Assembly (NCBI GenBank): GCA_014379305.1
Contig: JACMMB010000157.1
Location: 1-7,132, forward strand
Direction of reading: 5' to 3'
Length of the DNA stretch: 7,132 nt
Source: Akkermansiaceae bacterium
GTDB lineage: Bacteria > Verrucomicrobiota > Verrucomicrobiia > Verrucomicrobiales > Akkermansiaceae
In this document: positions 1-6,500 of the stretch, in pieces
Position numbering within the stretch: the stretch's first letter is position 1
Layout: each line of letters starts with the position of its first letter
The notes under the pieces: generated by a model
Seen by the model: only the letters and a program-made list of their open reading frames with translations
Database searches by the model: none
What the model was told of the DNA's origin: nothing
Made by a program: the position numbers and the translations under genes

Positions 1-75
1 GCAATGATGGTGGGGTTGCGGCGGGCGGTGGCGGAGATGAGGACGGGGATGGTGGGCTATGTTTTCACGGTTTGA
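1..75 (+). CDS. pdxJ: 3' end of pyridoxine 5'-phosphate synthase (probable)
   Basis: This is the C-terminal tail (24 codons, then TGA at 73-75) of a gene that begins before the window. The tail contains AMMVGLRRAVAEMR. It resembles the last helix of PdxJ, which in E. coli reads AVMTGLKDAVAEMK as I remember it. PdxJ condenses 1-deoxy-D-xylulose 5-phosphate with 3-amino-2-oxopropyl phosphate to form pyridoxine 5'-phosphate, a cytosolic step of vitamin B6 synthesis. The next gene is acpS, which directly follows pdxJ in E. coli and many other bacteria, and this supports the call. The last eight residues (MVGYVFTV) do not match what I recall of the family. Only a short fragment is visible, so the identification rests on this helix plus context. 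Confidence 0.7.
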   Translation, partial: AMMVGLRRAVAEMRTGMVGYVFTV

Positions 76-105
76 GGATGAGCCACGGATGAAGTTTCAC
101 GAGTT

Positions 106-495
106 ATGATGATCTACGGAATCGGGATCGATGTGGTGGAGGTGGAGCGGATCGAGACGGCGATCGCGCGGCAGGGTGAGAGTTTTGTCAGGCGGCTGTT
201 TACGGTGGCAGAGAGGGAGTATTGTGAAAAACAAAGGCGACCCGGGATGCACTTCGCGGCGAGATTCGCAGCGAAGGAGGCGGTCTCGAAGGCGCTGGGG
301 ACGGGCATCGGAGGAAACGCGGGTTGGCTGGAGCTGGAGGTGGTGAGGGAGGAATCGGGGGCGCCGAAAATGGTTTTTCACGGGGCGGCGGCGAATTTCC
401 TGATCAGCGAGGGAATCGCGGAGGTGCGGGTGAGTCTGAGTCACGCGCGGGATTATGCGGCGGCGAATGCGGTGGCGGTGAGAGTGGCGGGTTGA
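106..495 (+). CDS. acpS: Holo-[acyl-carrier-protein] synthase
   Basis: AcpS moves the 4'-phosphopantetheine arm from coenzyme A to a serine of apo-ACP, making ACP active for fatty acid synthesis in the cytosol. The 129-residue product has the normal length for this small trimeric family. Visible motifs are GIGIDVVEVERI (residues 5-16), with D9 as the expected Mg2+ ligand, and FAAKEAVSKALGTGIG (54-69), with E58 as the second metal ligand and K62 also conserved. The C-terminal SLSHARDYAAA corresponds to the family's S-x-SH strand. Two ATG codons in tandem (106 and 109) are both possible starts. There is no in-frame start between the upstream stop and 106, and no clear Shine-Dalgarno sequence, which would fit translational coupling to the gene ending 30 bp upstream. 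No truncation or missing key residue is seen. Confidence 0.95.
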   Translation: MMIYGIGIDVVEVERIETAIARQGESFVRRLFTVAEREYCEKQRRPGMHFAARFAAKEAVSKALGTGIGGNAGWLELEVVREESGAPKMVFHGAAANFLISEGIAEVRVSLSHARDYAAANAVAVRVAG

Positions 496-541
496 GGGAG
501 GTTTTTTAGTTTTGGGTTTTCAGCGGTAAGGCGGTGACAAT

Positions 542-545
542 AGGA
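542..545 (+). promoter_or_regulatory. Ribosome binding site that decides the hemB start
   Basis: AGGA lies 7 bases before ATG 553 but only 1 base before the in-frame GTG at 547. This spacing favours ATG 553 as the hemB start. A further ATG at 559 is also possible. Confidence 0.55.
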
Positions 546-552
546 TGTGGGT

Positions 553-1551
553 ATGGAAATGATGATTCGGGCGAGGAGGAATCGGCGGAGCGGGGCGATC
601 CGGGGATTGGTGAGGGAGACGCGGCTGAGCGTGGCGGATTTGATTTTTCCGATGTTTTTCCATGAAGACGGGGAGGACGTGGAGATTGCTTCGATGCCGG
701 GGTGCAAGCGGTGGTCGGTGAGTGGCTTGCTGGGGGAGGTGAAGGAAGTGTATGCGCTGGGGATTCGGGCGGTGGTTTTGTTTCCGAAGATTGCGGAGGA
801 ATTGAAGAGCGGGGATGGGGCGGAGTGCGCGAACGACCTGGGGCTGGTGCCGGGGATGATTCGGGAGATCAAGGGGGCTTGTCCCGGGATGTGTGTGATT
901 ACCGATGTGGCGTTGGATCCATATAGCTCCGATGGGCATGACGGTCTGGTGGTGAGGGATGGGATGGGCGGGCTGAGGATTTTAAATGACGAGACCGTGG
1001 ATGTGTTGTGCGAGCAGGCTCTGTGTCATGCGCGGGCCGGGGCGGACATCGTGGCTCCATCGGACATGATGGATGGGCGGGTAGGGGCGATCCGGGTGGC
1101 CTTGGACGATGCGGGGTTTGAGGAGGTGGGGATCATGGCTTACACGGCGAAGTATGCTTCGGCATTTTACGGACCTTTCAGGGGAGCGCTGGATTCGGCA
1201 CCGAAGGAGGGGGACAAGCAGACGTATCAGATGGACCCGGGAAATGTGCGCGAAGCGGTGCGGGAGCTGATGCTGGATGAGGAGGAGGGAGCGGATATCG
1301 TGATGGTGAAACCGGCGGGGCCCTATCTGGATGTGATTGCGAGGCTGCGCGATGAGACGACCCTGCCAATAGCGGCGTATCAGGTGAGCGGGGAGTACCT
1401 GATGATCAAATCGGCGTGTGCGGGCGGCTGGCTGGATGAACAGGCGGTGGTGATGGAGAGTTTGCTGGGGATCAAGCGGGCGGGGGCGGACATGATTCTG
1501 ACCTATTTTGCGAAAGAGGTGGCTATTTGGCTTCGCCAGGAAGCCGGGTAG
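553..1551 (+). CDS. hemB: Delta-aminolevulinic acid dehydratase (porphobilinogen synthase), zinc-cysteine-free type
   Basis: HemB condenses two 5-aminolevulinate molecules into porphobilinogen, the first common step of tetrapyrrole (heme, siroheme) synthesis in the cytosol. From ATG 553 the product has 332 residues, normal for the family. Active-site lysines are K200 in YTAKYAS and K253 in VMVKP, the latter being the Schiff-base lysine. APSDMMDGRVGAIR, TYQMDP, YQVSGEY and the C-terminal ADMILTYFAKE are all family signatures. The metal loop reads DVALDPYSSDGHDG (118-131). The positions that are Cys120, Cys122 and Cys130 in the E. coli zinc enzyme are here Ala, Asp and Asp, as in the Mg2+-responsive enzymes of Pseudomonas type. 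An in-frame GTG at 547 is a possible but badly spaced alternative start. The gene lies 57 bp after acpS and 30 bp before the next gene, probably in one operon. Confidence 0.96.
   Translation: MEMMIRARRNRRSGAIRGLVRETRLSVADLIFPMFFHEDGEDVEIASMPGCKRWSVSGLLGEVKEVYALGIRAVVLFPKIAEELKSGDGAECANDLGLVPGMIREIKGACPGMCVITDVALDPYSSDGHDGLVVRDGMGGLRILNDETVDVLCEQALCHARAGADIVAPSDMMDGRVGAIRVALDDAGFEEVGIMAYTAKYASAFYGPFRGALDSAPKEGDKQTYQMDPGNVREAVRELMLDEEEGADIVMVKPAGPYLDVIARLRDETTLPIAAYQVSGEYLMIKSACAGGWLDEQAVVMESLLGIKRAGADMILTYFAKEVAIWLRQEAG
956..972 (+). other. Canonical G-quadruplex motif inside hemB
   Basis: GGGATGGGATGGGCGGG gives four runs of three G with loops of 2, 2 and 1 bases. It sits on the coding strand, so it would also be present in the mRNA. 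It encodes the Arg-Asp-Gly-Met-Gly-Gly segment just after the metal-binding loop. It is the only strict motif (four G3 runs, loops of 7 or fewer) that I found reading the + strand. Whether it folds is not shown. Confidence 0.6.
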
Positions 1552-1576
1552 TGGCAGGTTCAAGTTTCAGGAAAAA

Positions 1577-1581
1577 AGGAG
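1577..1581 (+). promoter_or_regulatory. Shine-Dalgarno-like sequence abutting the next start
   Basis: An AGGAG-like sequence (within AAAAAAGGAG) directly touches ATG 1582 with no spacer, which is not a working distance. It may be coincidental. It may instead serve a later start in the same frame, such as GTG 1612 or TTG 1621. No earlier in-frame start exists after the hemB stop. Confidence 0.3.
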
Positions 1582-2799
1582 ATGGAGGAAGTTACGGAAA
1601 AAAGAAGAGGCGTGGAGCGTTTGCTTGGGATTGCCGCGTTGGGGCTGCTCGGCTTGCTGTGTTTTTTCGTGGTGCGGCCGTTTGCCTCGGCATTGCTCTG
1701 GGCGGTGATTCTGAGTTTCACGCTGTATCCGGTCCAAAGGAAGTTTACGGAGTGGTTCCGAGGATCGAAGACCTGGGCGGCTCTGGCGGTGACTTTGCTG
1801 GCGGTTTTCACCTTGGTCGGGCCGCTGACCTTGATCGGGATCAGTCTGGTTGATGACGGGAAGGGATTGGCCCAGGAGACGAAGGAAAATATCATGAAGG
1901 CCCCGGAGCAAGTGCCGGAATGGATTGCAAATCTGCCAATCGCCGGGGACGACCTGGCAGCCTACTGGGAGGATTTCATTTCCAATCGGAAAAAGTGGGC
2001 TGAGGGGGCGGACCAAGTTGCGGCGGCGAAAGAGGATGAGGCAACAGATATTGAAGAAGACGAGGTTGAGGAAAGCGATGGCGAGATGCCGGAGATTGCG
2101 ACCTCCATCGTCGGGCAGGGCCGCGGGGATCTGGGATCACTGATGGATCGCTCGCTGGAAACCTTGCGGAAAATCGCGGTGTGGCTGGGGTTGGTGATCG
2201 TGAAGGGGCTGACGCAGATTTCAATCAGTTTGTTTTTGGTATTTTTCCTATTGAGGGACGCGGCAAGGCTTGGGGAATGTTTGAAAGTAGCGATGGGGAA
2301 AATCGCGGGAGAGCGTGGCGTGTATCTGCTGGGAGTGGCTGGGAAAACGGTGAAAGGGGTCGTTTACGGGGTTTTGGGAACGGCATTGCTGCAGGCGTTT
2401 GTAGCGGGGGTGGGATTCCTGATCGCGGGTGTGCCGGGGGCGGTGTTGCTGGGAGCGCTGACCTTTTTCATGGCGGTGGTGCCGGTGGGTCCGCCGATGA
2501 TCTGGGGCGGGGCGTCGCTGTGGCTGTTTTCGCAAGGTCGGCCGGGATGGGGGATTTTCATGCTGATCTGGGGGGCGCTGGGGATCAGCAGTCTGGACAA
2601 TGTGGTGAGGCCGATCCTGATCGGGCACGGCAATAAAATGCCCTTTGCTTTGATCTTTTTCGGGCTGATCGGAGGCGCGGTCGCTTTCGGATTGGTGGGG
2701 CTTTTCCTGGGGCCGACCTTGCTGGCGGTGGCGTTCAGGCTGTTGGCGGATTGGACCTCGGGGAAGACCGAAGAGGAGCTGCGGAGGGAGATGAATTAA
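1582..2799 (+). CDS. AI-2E family transporter / PerM-like membrane protein with an acidic loop
   Basis: This is a polytopic inner-membrane protein of the AI-2E transporter family (formerly UPF0118; includes TqsA, PerM and YdiK). Members have been linked to autoinducer-2 export or to cation/proton antiport, so the substrate cannot be assigned from sequence. Hydrophobic segments are visible near residues 12-32, 35-50, 64-90, 197-224, 247-283, 285-315, 321-336 and 353-388. The signature SSLDNVVRPILIGHG (336-350), followed by a hydrophobic FGLIGG...GLFLGP stretch, is typical of the C-terminal half. The soluble stretch between the third and fourth segments (about 91-195) holds a highly acidic tract at 151-171, with 13 Asp/Glu in 21 residues. 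At 405 residues the protein is somewhat longer than the 350-370 I expect. The start is the first possible codon, but its Shine-Dalgarno spacing is poor, so a start some 10-13 codons later is possible. Confidence 0.88.
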   Translation: MEEVTEKRRGVERLLGIAALGLLGLLCFFVVRPFASALLWAVILSFTLYPVQRKFTEWFRGSKTWAALAVTLLAVFTLVGPLTLIGISLVDDGKGLAQETKENIMKAPEQVPEWIANLPIAGDDLAAYWEDFISNRKKWAEGADQVAAAKEDEATDIEEDEVEESDGEMPEIATSIVGQGRGDLGSLMDRSLETLRKIAVWLGLVIVKGLTQISISLFLVFFLLRDAARLGECLKVAMGKIAGERGVYLLGVAGKTVKGVVYGVLGTALLQAFVAGVGFLIAGVPGAVLLGALTFFMAVVPVGPPMIWGGASLWLFSQGRPGWGIFMLIWGALGISSLDNVVRPILIGHGNKMPFALIFFGLIGGAVAFGLVGLFLGPTLLAVAFRLLADWTSGKTEEELRREMN

Positions 2800-2814
2800 C
2801 CGGCTCGGCGTGAT

Positions 2815-3924
2815 ATGAGGCTGGATGAGTTGGAGCTGTTTTTCCGTGGGAATTTCAAGGAAAGGGGGGAAGCCGGAGCTTCGGTGAGCGTCTGGAAGGA
2901 TGGGGAGGAAATGCTCAGCCTTGCGGCGGGATGGTGCGAAAGGGAGCAAGCGCGGGCTTGGAATGCGGCGACCTTGATTCCGGTTTACTCGGCGACAAAA
3001 GGACCGGCGGCGGCGACCTTGCTTTATGTTTTAGGGAAACGGGGACTGGATGGGAAGAGTTTGGTGGAAGAGGTGTGGCCGGGATTTCCGGTAAGGGGTG
3101 CGAGCTTCGCGGAGCTGCTTTCGCATCAGTGCGGCTTGGCGGCGCTGGATCGGGAGGCGGATGTTTACGATCATGATGCGGTGATTTCCGCGATGGAAGG
3201 GACGGTGCCGGAGTGGCGGATTGGAAACGGGCATGGGTATCATCCACGGACGGGCGGGTTCGCGCTGGACGAATGTGTGCGGCGGCTGGAGGGGCGGAGT
3301 TTGGGGGAGGTTTGGAACGATGAGCTGGCCAAGCCGATGGGGATCGATTTTTGGATCGGGCTGCCGGAAAGCGAATGGGGGCGGGTGGGGAAATTGATTC
3401 CCGCGCGGGCAAAGCCTGCGGCGGCTGAGGAAGGTTTCTATGCGGCATTCAATACGCCGGGCAGTTTGACCCGGAGGGCGTTCAGCTCGCCGAAGGGCTT
3501 ACATGCGATTGCGGAAATGAATGAACCGCGAGCGTGGATGGCGGCTTTGCCGGCGATGGGCGGGGTAGGGACGGCCAGAGGGCTGGCAAAGTTTTATCAG
3601 GCGGCGATCGGGGCGATGGAGAGTCCGTTATCGGAAGGGGTGAGGCTGGCGTTGGCGGCGATGCAGGTTTCCGGAGAGGATAAGGTTTTGCTGAGGGAGA
3701 CGGTGTTTACCTGCGGTTGTCAGCAAGATCCGGTGAATGAGTATGGGGAGAAGAGGCGGGAGGTGTTCGGGAAATCGACCTCTGCTTTCGGCCATCCGGG
3801 AGCGGGAGGGAGCCATGCGTTCGGGGATCCGGGAAGCGGGGTTTCTTTCGCCTACGTCATGAACCAGATGGAGCTAAGCGTGATGCCGGGAGAGAGATGC
3901 AGGGGCCTGGTGGCGGCGCTTTAA
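2815..3924 (+). CDS. Beta-lactamase-fold serine hydrolase (class C / EstB-like esterase family)
   Basis: The 369-residue protein belongs to the serine beta-lactamase / penicillin-binding protein-like superfamily that includes class C beta-lactamases, D-aminopeptidases and EstB-type esterases. The SxxK nucleophile motif is S59-A-T-K62, within PVYSATKGPAAATLL. The second motif is probably at Tyr142 in HGYHPRTGGF, and the third, KTG-like box is GHPGAGGS (326-333). LLSHQCGLAA (101-110) is the usual 'LLtHtSGL' element. No signal peptide is visible at the N-terminus (MRLDELELFF), so a cytosolic esterase, amidase or lactonase-like role is more likely than antibiotic resistance in the periplasm. The true substrate is unknown. 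The gene starts 15 bp after the membrane protein gene, without a clear Shine-Dalgarno sequence, and probably is the last gene of the + strand operon. It converges with the next gene across 17 bp. Confidence 0.9.
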   Translation: MRLDELELFFRGNFKERGEAGASVSVWKDGEEMLSLAAGWCEREQARAWNAATLIPVYSATKGPAAATLLYVLGKRGLDGKSLVEEVWPGFPVRGASFAELLSHQCGLAALDREADVYDHDAVISAMEGTVPEWRIGNGHGYHPRTGGFALDECVRRLEGRSLGEVWNDELAKPMGIDFWIGLPESEWGRVGKLIPARAKPAAAEEGFYAAFNTPGSLTRRAFSSPKGLHAIAEMNEPRAWMAALPAMGGVGTARGLAKFYQAAIGAMESPLSEGVRLALAAMQVSGEDKVLLRETVFTCGCQQDPVNEYGEKRREVFGKSTSAFGHPGAGGSHAFGDPGSGVSFAYVMNQMELSVMPGERCRGLVAAL

Positions 3925-3941
3925 AGGGATTGCAGCCAAAG

Positions 3942-5054
3942 TCACTTGGCGGGAAAGAGCAGGCAGATCGGGTTTGGGGTGGGGATGGTGGAGCTTGGTT
4001 CGCCGAGTTTTCCGGTCTCGGGGTTTAGGGGCAGAACGGAGATGGTGTTGGAGTCCTGATGGGCGCAGAGGAGCCATTTTCCGGAGGGATGGATTTTGAA
4101 GTGGCGGGGGGTTTTGCCGCCACAGGGAGCGTGCTGGAGGAGGGTAAGTTTCCCGGTTTTCCGGTCGCGCTGGTAGGCGACGATGGAGTCGTGGCCACGG
4201 TTGGAGCCGTAAACGAAATCGCCGGTGGGATGGACTTCGATTTCCGAGGTGGAATTCGGGTTCTTGAAATCGGCGGGGAGGGTGGTGATGGTTTGGACCT
4301 GGGTGAGGCCGCCGGTGCTTGAATCGAATGTGGCGGCGAGGATGGTATTATCGAGTTCGTTGATGACGTAGGCGTGTTTCTCATCAGGTGAGAAAGCCAT
4401 GTGCCGGGGGCCGGCGCCGGGGGCGGTCTTGAGATCGGCGGGGGTATTGGGGGCGAGTTCGGAGGTGGCGGGATCGAATTTGTAGATCAGGACTTTGTCG
4501 ATGCCCAGATCGGGGACGAAGAGGAAGCGGTTGGCGTTATCGAAATAGACGCCGTGGGTATGGGCTTCTTGCTGGCGCTGCTGGTTGGGGCCGGAGCCGG
4601 GATTTTTAACCACGGTGACCGTTTCGTCGGGTTTGCCATCGGGCCCGAGGCGGATGGAGGCGAAAGAGCCATCGCCGTAGTTGGCGACGGTCACGGTGCG
4701 GCCGGAGGCATCGACGGCGAGGTGGCAGTTGCCGTTGCCGCCGCCGGGAGCTTCGCCGAGAAATGTGAGCGAGTTGCCTGAGCCGATGGTGAAAGCGGCG
4801 ATGGCGGATTGGCCGTTGGGAAACTTTTCCTTCGGCTCGCCGATGGAATATAGGATGGGTTTTTCCGGATGGAGGGCGAGGAAACCGGCGGATTGATATT
4901 CAGCGGCGAGCACCGGAACCGTGAGAGTTCCTTTTTCCGAATCAAAATCGGCGAGGTAGATGCCTTTGCTATCGTTTTGGCCACCGGTGCCGATGTAGAG
5001 AGGTTGTGCATTCATCGCGAGGGTGGAGATGAGGAAGGCGGGTAGGATTTTCAT
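3942..5054 (-). CDS. Exported beta-propeller lactonase, 6-phosphogluconolactonase-like
   Basis: This is a seven-bladed beta-propeller protein of the lactonase family that includes E. coli YbhE/Pgl. Counting from ATG 5054 (370 residues), conserved blade motifs are EAHTHGVYFD (163-172), GPRHMAFSPDEKHAYV (215-230), SEIEVHPTGDFVYGSNRG (270-287) and TPRHFKIHPSGK (315-326). The N-terminus MKILPAFLISTLAMNA looks like a short signal peptide, followed by QPLYIGTGG, the usual start of the propeller. Cytosolic 6-phosphogluconolactonase of the pentose phosphate pathway would not be exported, so another lactone substrate is likely, or the signal reading is wrong. An in-frame GTG at 5084 has GGAG at the proper distance and would add ten residues, so the start is uncertain. 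The gene follows uxaC by 42 bp (12 bp if GTG is used) and is probably co-transcribed with it. I give no gene symbol because the reaction is not established. Confidence 0.9.
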   Translation of the reverse strand: MKILPAFLISTLAMNAQPLYIGTGGQNDSKGIYLADFDSEKGTLTVPVLAAEYQSAGFLALHPEKPILYSIGEPKEKFPNGQSAIAAFTIGSGNSLTFLGEAPGGGNGNCHLAVDASGRTVTVANYGDGSFASIRLGPDGKPDETVTVVKNPGSGPNQQRQQEAHTHGVYFDNANRFLFVPDLGIDKVLIYKFDPATSELAPNTPADLKTAPGAGPRHMAFSPDEKHAYVINELDNTILAATFDSSTGGLTQVQTITTLPADFKNPNSTSEIEVHPTGDFVYGSNRGHDSIVAYQRDRKTGKLTLLQHAPCGGKTPRHFKIHPSGKWLLCAHQDSNTISVLPLNPETGKLGEPSSTIPTPNPICLLFPAK

Positions 5055-5089
5055 TGGGAGAGAATCGGGATTTTGCGAAGCCACTGCAA

Positions 5090-5093
5090 CTCC
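5090..5093 (-). promoter_or_regulatory. Possible ribosome binding site for an earlier lactonase start
   Basis: Read on the - strand, GGAG lies just after the uxaC stop and 5 bases before the in-frame GTG at 5084. It supports the GTG start, while no Shine-Dalgarno sequence is seen before ATG 5054. Against it, the GTG start would place an acidic residue in front of the putative signal peptide. Confidence 0.4.
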
Positions 5094-5096
5094 ATT

Positions 5097-6500
5097 TCAG
5101 ACGTTGAAGTCGAAGTGGCGGTTGGCGTTGTGAAAGGAGATATCGGCGATGAGTTTGGAAAGGACTTCGAAATCGTCGGGGAGTTCGCCACGTTCGGCTT
5201 CGGTGCCGATGAGATTGCAGAGGACGCGGCGGAAATATTCGTGGCGGGGAAATGAAAGGAAGGAGCGGGAATCGGTGAGCATGCCGACGAAGCGGGAGAG
5301 CAGGCCGGTGGCGGAAAGGGCATTGAGCTGTTCTTCGATGCCGTCCTTTTGATCGAGGAACCACCAGCCGGAGCCGAACTGGATTTTTCCCGGCAGGGTC
5401 CCGTCCTGAAAGCAGCCGGTCATGGCCGCGAAGAGGTGGTTATCGCCGGGGTTGGTATTATAGAGAATGATTTTCGGCAGCGCATCCTGATTGGCGAGCG
5501 TATCGAGGAAAGTGATGAGGGCCGCGCCCTGGCGGGTGTCGCCGATGGTGTCGAAGCCGGCATCGGGGCCGAGCTTGGCAAACATGCGGGAGTTGGTATT
5601 GCGGAAAGGGCCGAGGTGGAGCTGTTTGGTCCAGCCGTGGGCGGCATCGAGCTGGGCGGTGAAAACGAGCAGGTAAAAGGAAAACCGCTCCTTGTCCTCG
5701 GCGGAGACGGCTTTGCCGGTGCGGGCTTTGTCGAAAATGATCGCCGCTTCGCCATCGGTGCAGGTCAGCGCCGGGCAACGGTCGAGGCCATGATCCGAAA
5801 GGCGCGCGCCGAGGGCGTGAAAGTCCGCATGGCGTTTCCGCAGGGCCGCGAGAAGATCCGAGAGGTGGGTGATCGAGATGTCGGAGGCGTCCTCAAGCTT
5901 GCCAAGCCAGGCGTTCAGGAGATCCGGACGATCCACCTGAAATGCCCGGTCAGGGCGGAAGGTGGGCACGACCTTGGTGCGCAAATCCGACTCCGCGATG
6001 GCGGCATGGTGATCGAGCGGGTCGGCGGGATCATCGGAGGTGCCGATGACGCGGACAGCGAATTTTTCAAGGATGCCGTGGGTCGAGAAATCAGGTTCGG
6101 CAAGTCTGGCGTTGGTTTTTTCCCAGATTTCATCGGCGGTGTCCGGAGTGAGCAGGGTGTGGATGCCGAAGTAGCGTTGCAGCTCCATGTGGGCCCAGTG
6201 GTGCATGGGATTGCGGAGGGTGTAGGGCAGTGTTTCCGCGAACGCCTGGAATTTATCGCGGGGGTCGGCATCGCCGGTGATCAGTTCTTCATCGATGCCA
6301 TTGGCGCGGAGGAGGCGCCATTTGTAGTGGTCGCCGCCGAGCCAGAGTTCGGAAATATTTTCCCAGCGGTGATTGGTGGCGATTTCCTGCGGCGAGAGGT
6401 GGCAGTGGTAATCGATGATGGGCTGTTGCGCGGCAACCTCGTGAAACAGGCGGCGCGAGGTGTCGGAGTGGAGGAGAAAGTTTTCGTCAAGGTAAGCCAT
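5097..6500 (-). CDS. uxaC: Uronate isomerase (glucuronate/galacturonate isomerase)
   Basis: UxaC interconverts D-glucuronate with D-fructuronate and D-galacturonate with D-tagaturonate, the first cytosolic step of hexuronate breakdown. It has the amidohydrolase fold. From ATG 6500 the product has 467 residues, close to E. coli UxaC (about 470), and it aligns from MAYLDENFLLHS onward. Visible features are the metal site H32-C-H34 in DYHCHLSPQEIA, GDHYKWRLLRANG, GTSDDPADPLDHHA, the FGSGWWFLDQKDG block from about residue 375, and MLTDSRSF with the conserved Asp at residue 410, then RHEYFRR. An in-frame ATG at 6596 would add 32 residues unlike the family, so it was not chosen, although neither start has a good Shine-Dalgarno sequence. 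No other hexuronate genes (uxaB, uxuA, kdgK) are in the window. The gene is divergent from mdh and followed by the lactonase gene. Confidence 0.96.
   Translation of the reverse strand: MAYLDENFLLHSDTSRRLFHEVAAQQPIIDYHCHLSPQEIATNHRWENISELWLGGDHYKWRLLRANGIDEELITGDADPRDKFQAFAETLPYTLRNPMHHWAHMELQRYFGIHTLLTPDTADEIWEKTNARLAEPDFSTHGILEKFAVRVIGTSDDPADPLDHHAAIAESDLRTKVVPTFRPDRAFQVDRPDLLNAWLGKLEDASDISITHLSDLLAALRKRHADFHALGARLSDHGLDRCPALTCTDGEAAIIFDKARTGKAVSAEDKERFSFYLLVFTAQLDAAHGWTKQLHLGPFRNTNSRMFAKLGPDAGFDTIGDTRQGAALITFLDTLANQDALPKIILYNTNPGDNHLFAAMTGCFQDGTLPGKIQFGSGWWFLDQKDGIEEQLNALSATGLLSRFVGMLTDSRSFLSFPRHEYFRRVLCNLIGTEAERGELPDDFEVLSKLIADISFHNANRHFDFNV

Noticed and set aside
512..541. A possible promoter before hemB (TTGGGT with GACAAT, 18-bp spacer).
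   Set aside because: It matches the consensus at only 3 and 4 of 6 positions, and transcription would start at or inside the hemB start codon.
3798..3841. Six G3-G4 runs in the serine hydrolase gene, a possible G-quadruplex.
   Set aside because: A 12-base loop divides them into two sets of three, so the strict rule is not met, and the runs encode the glycine-rich active-site box.
1..3924. All five + strand genes of the first operon lie in the same reading frame.
   Set aside because: Each is ended by its own stop codon and encodes a complete, normal-length protein (except the cut first one). The coincidence has a chance of about 1 in 81 and has no consequence.
3925..3941. A terminator between the convergent hydrolase and lactonase genes.
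   Set aside because: The 17-bp gap contains no hairpin followed by a T run on either strand.
4411..4420. Perfect 10-bp palindrome CCGGCGCCGG.
   Set aside because: It lies inside the conserved GAGPR coding segment of the lactonase and does not extend further; chance in G+C-rich DNA explains it.
4059..4781. Glycine-rich + strand frames (4059-4322 and 4401-4781) over the lactonase gene.
   Set aside because: They are antisense shadows of conserved propeller blades; the glycine richness only reflects codons read on the other strand.
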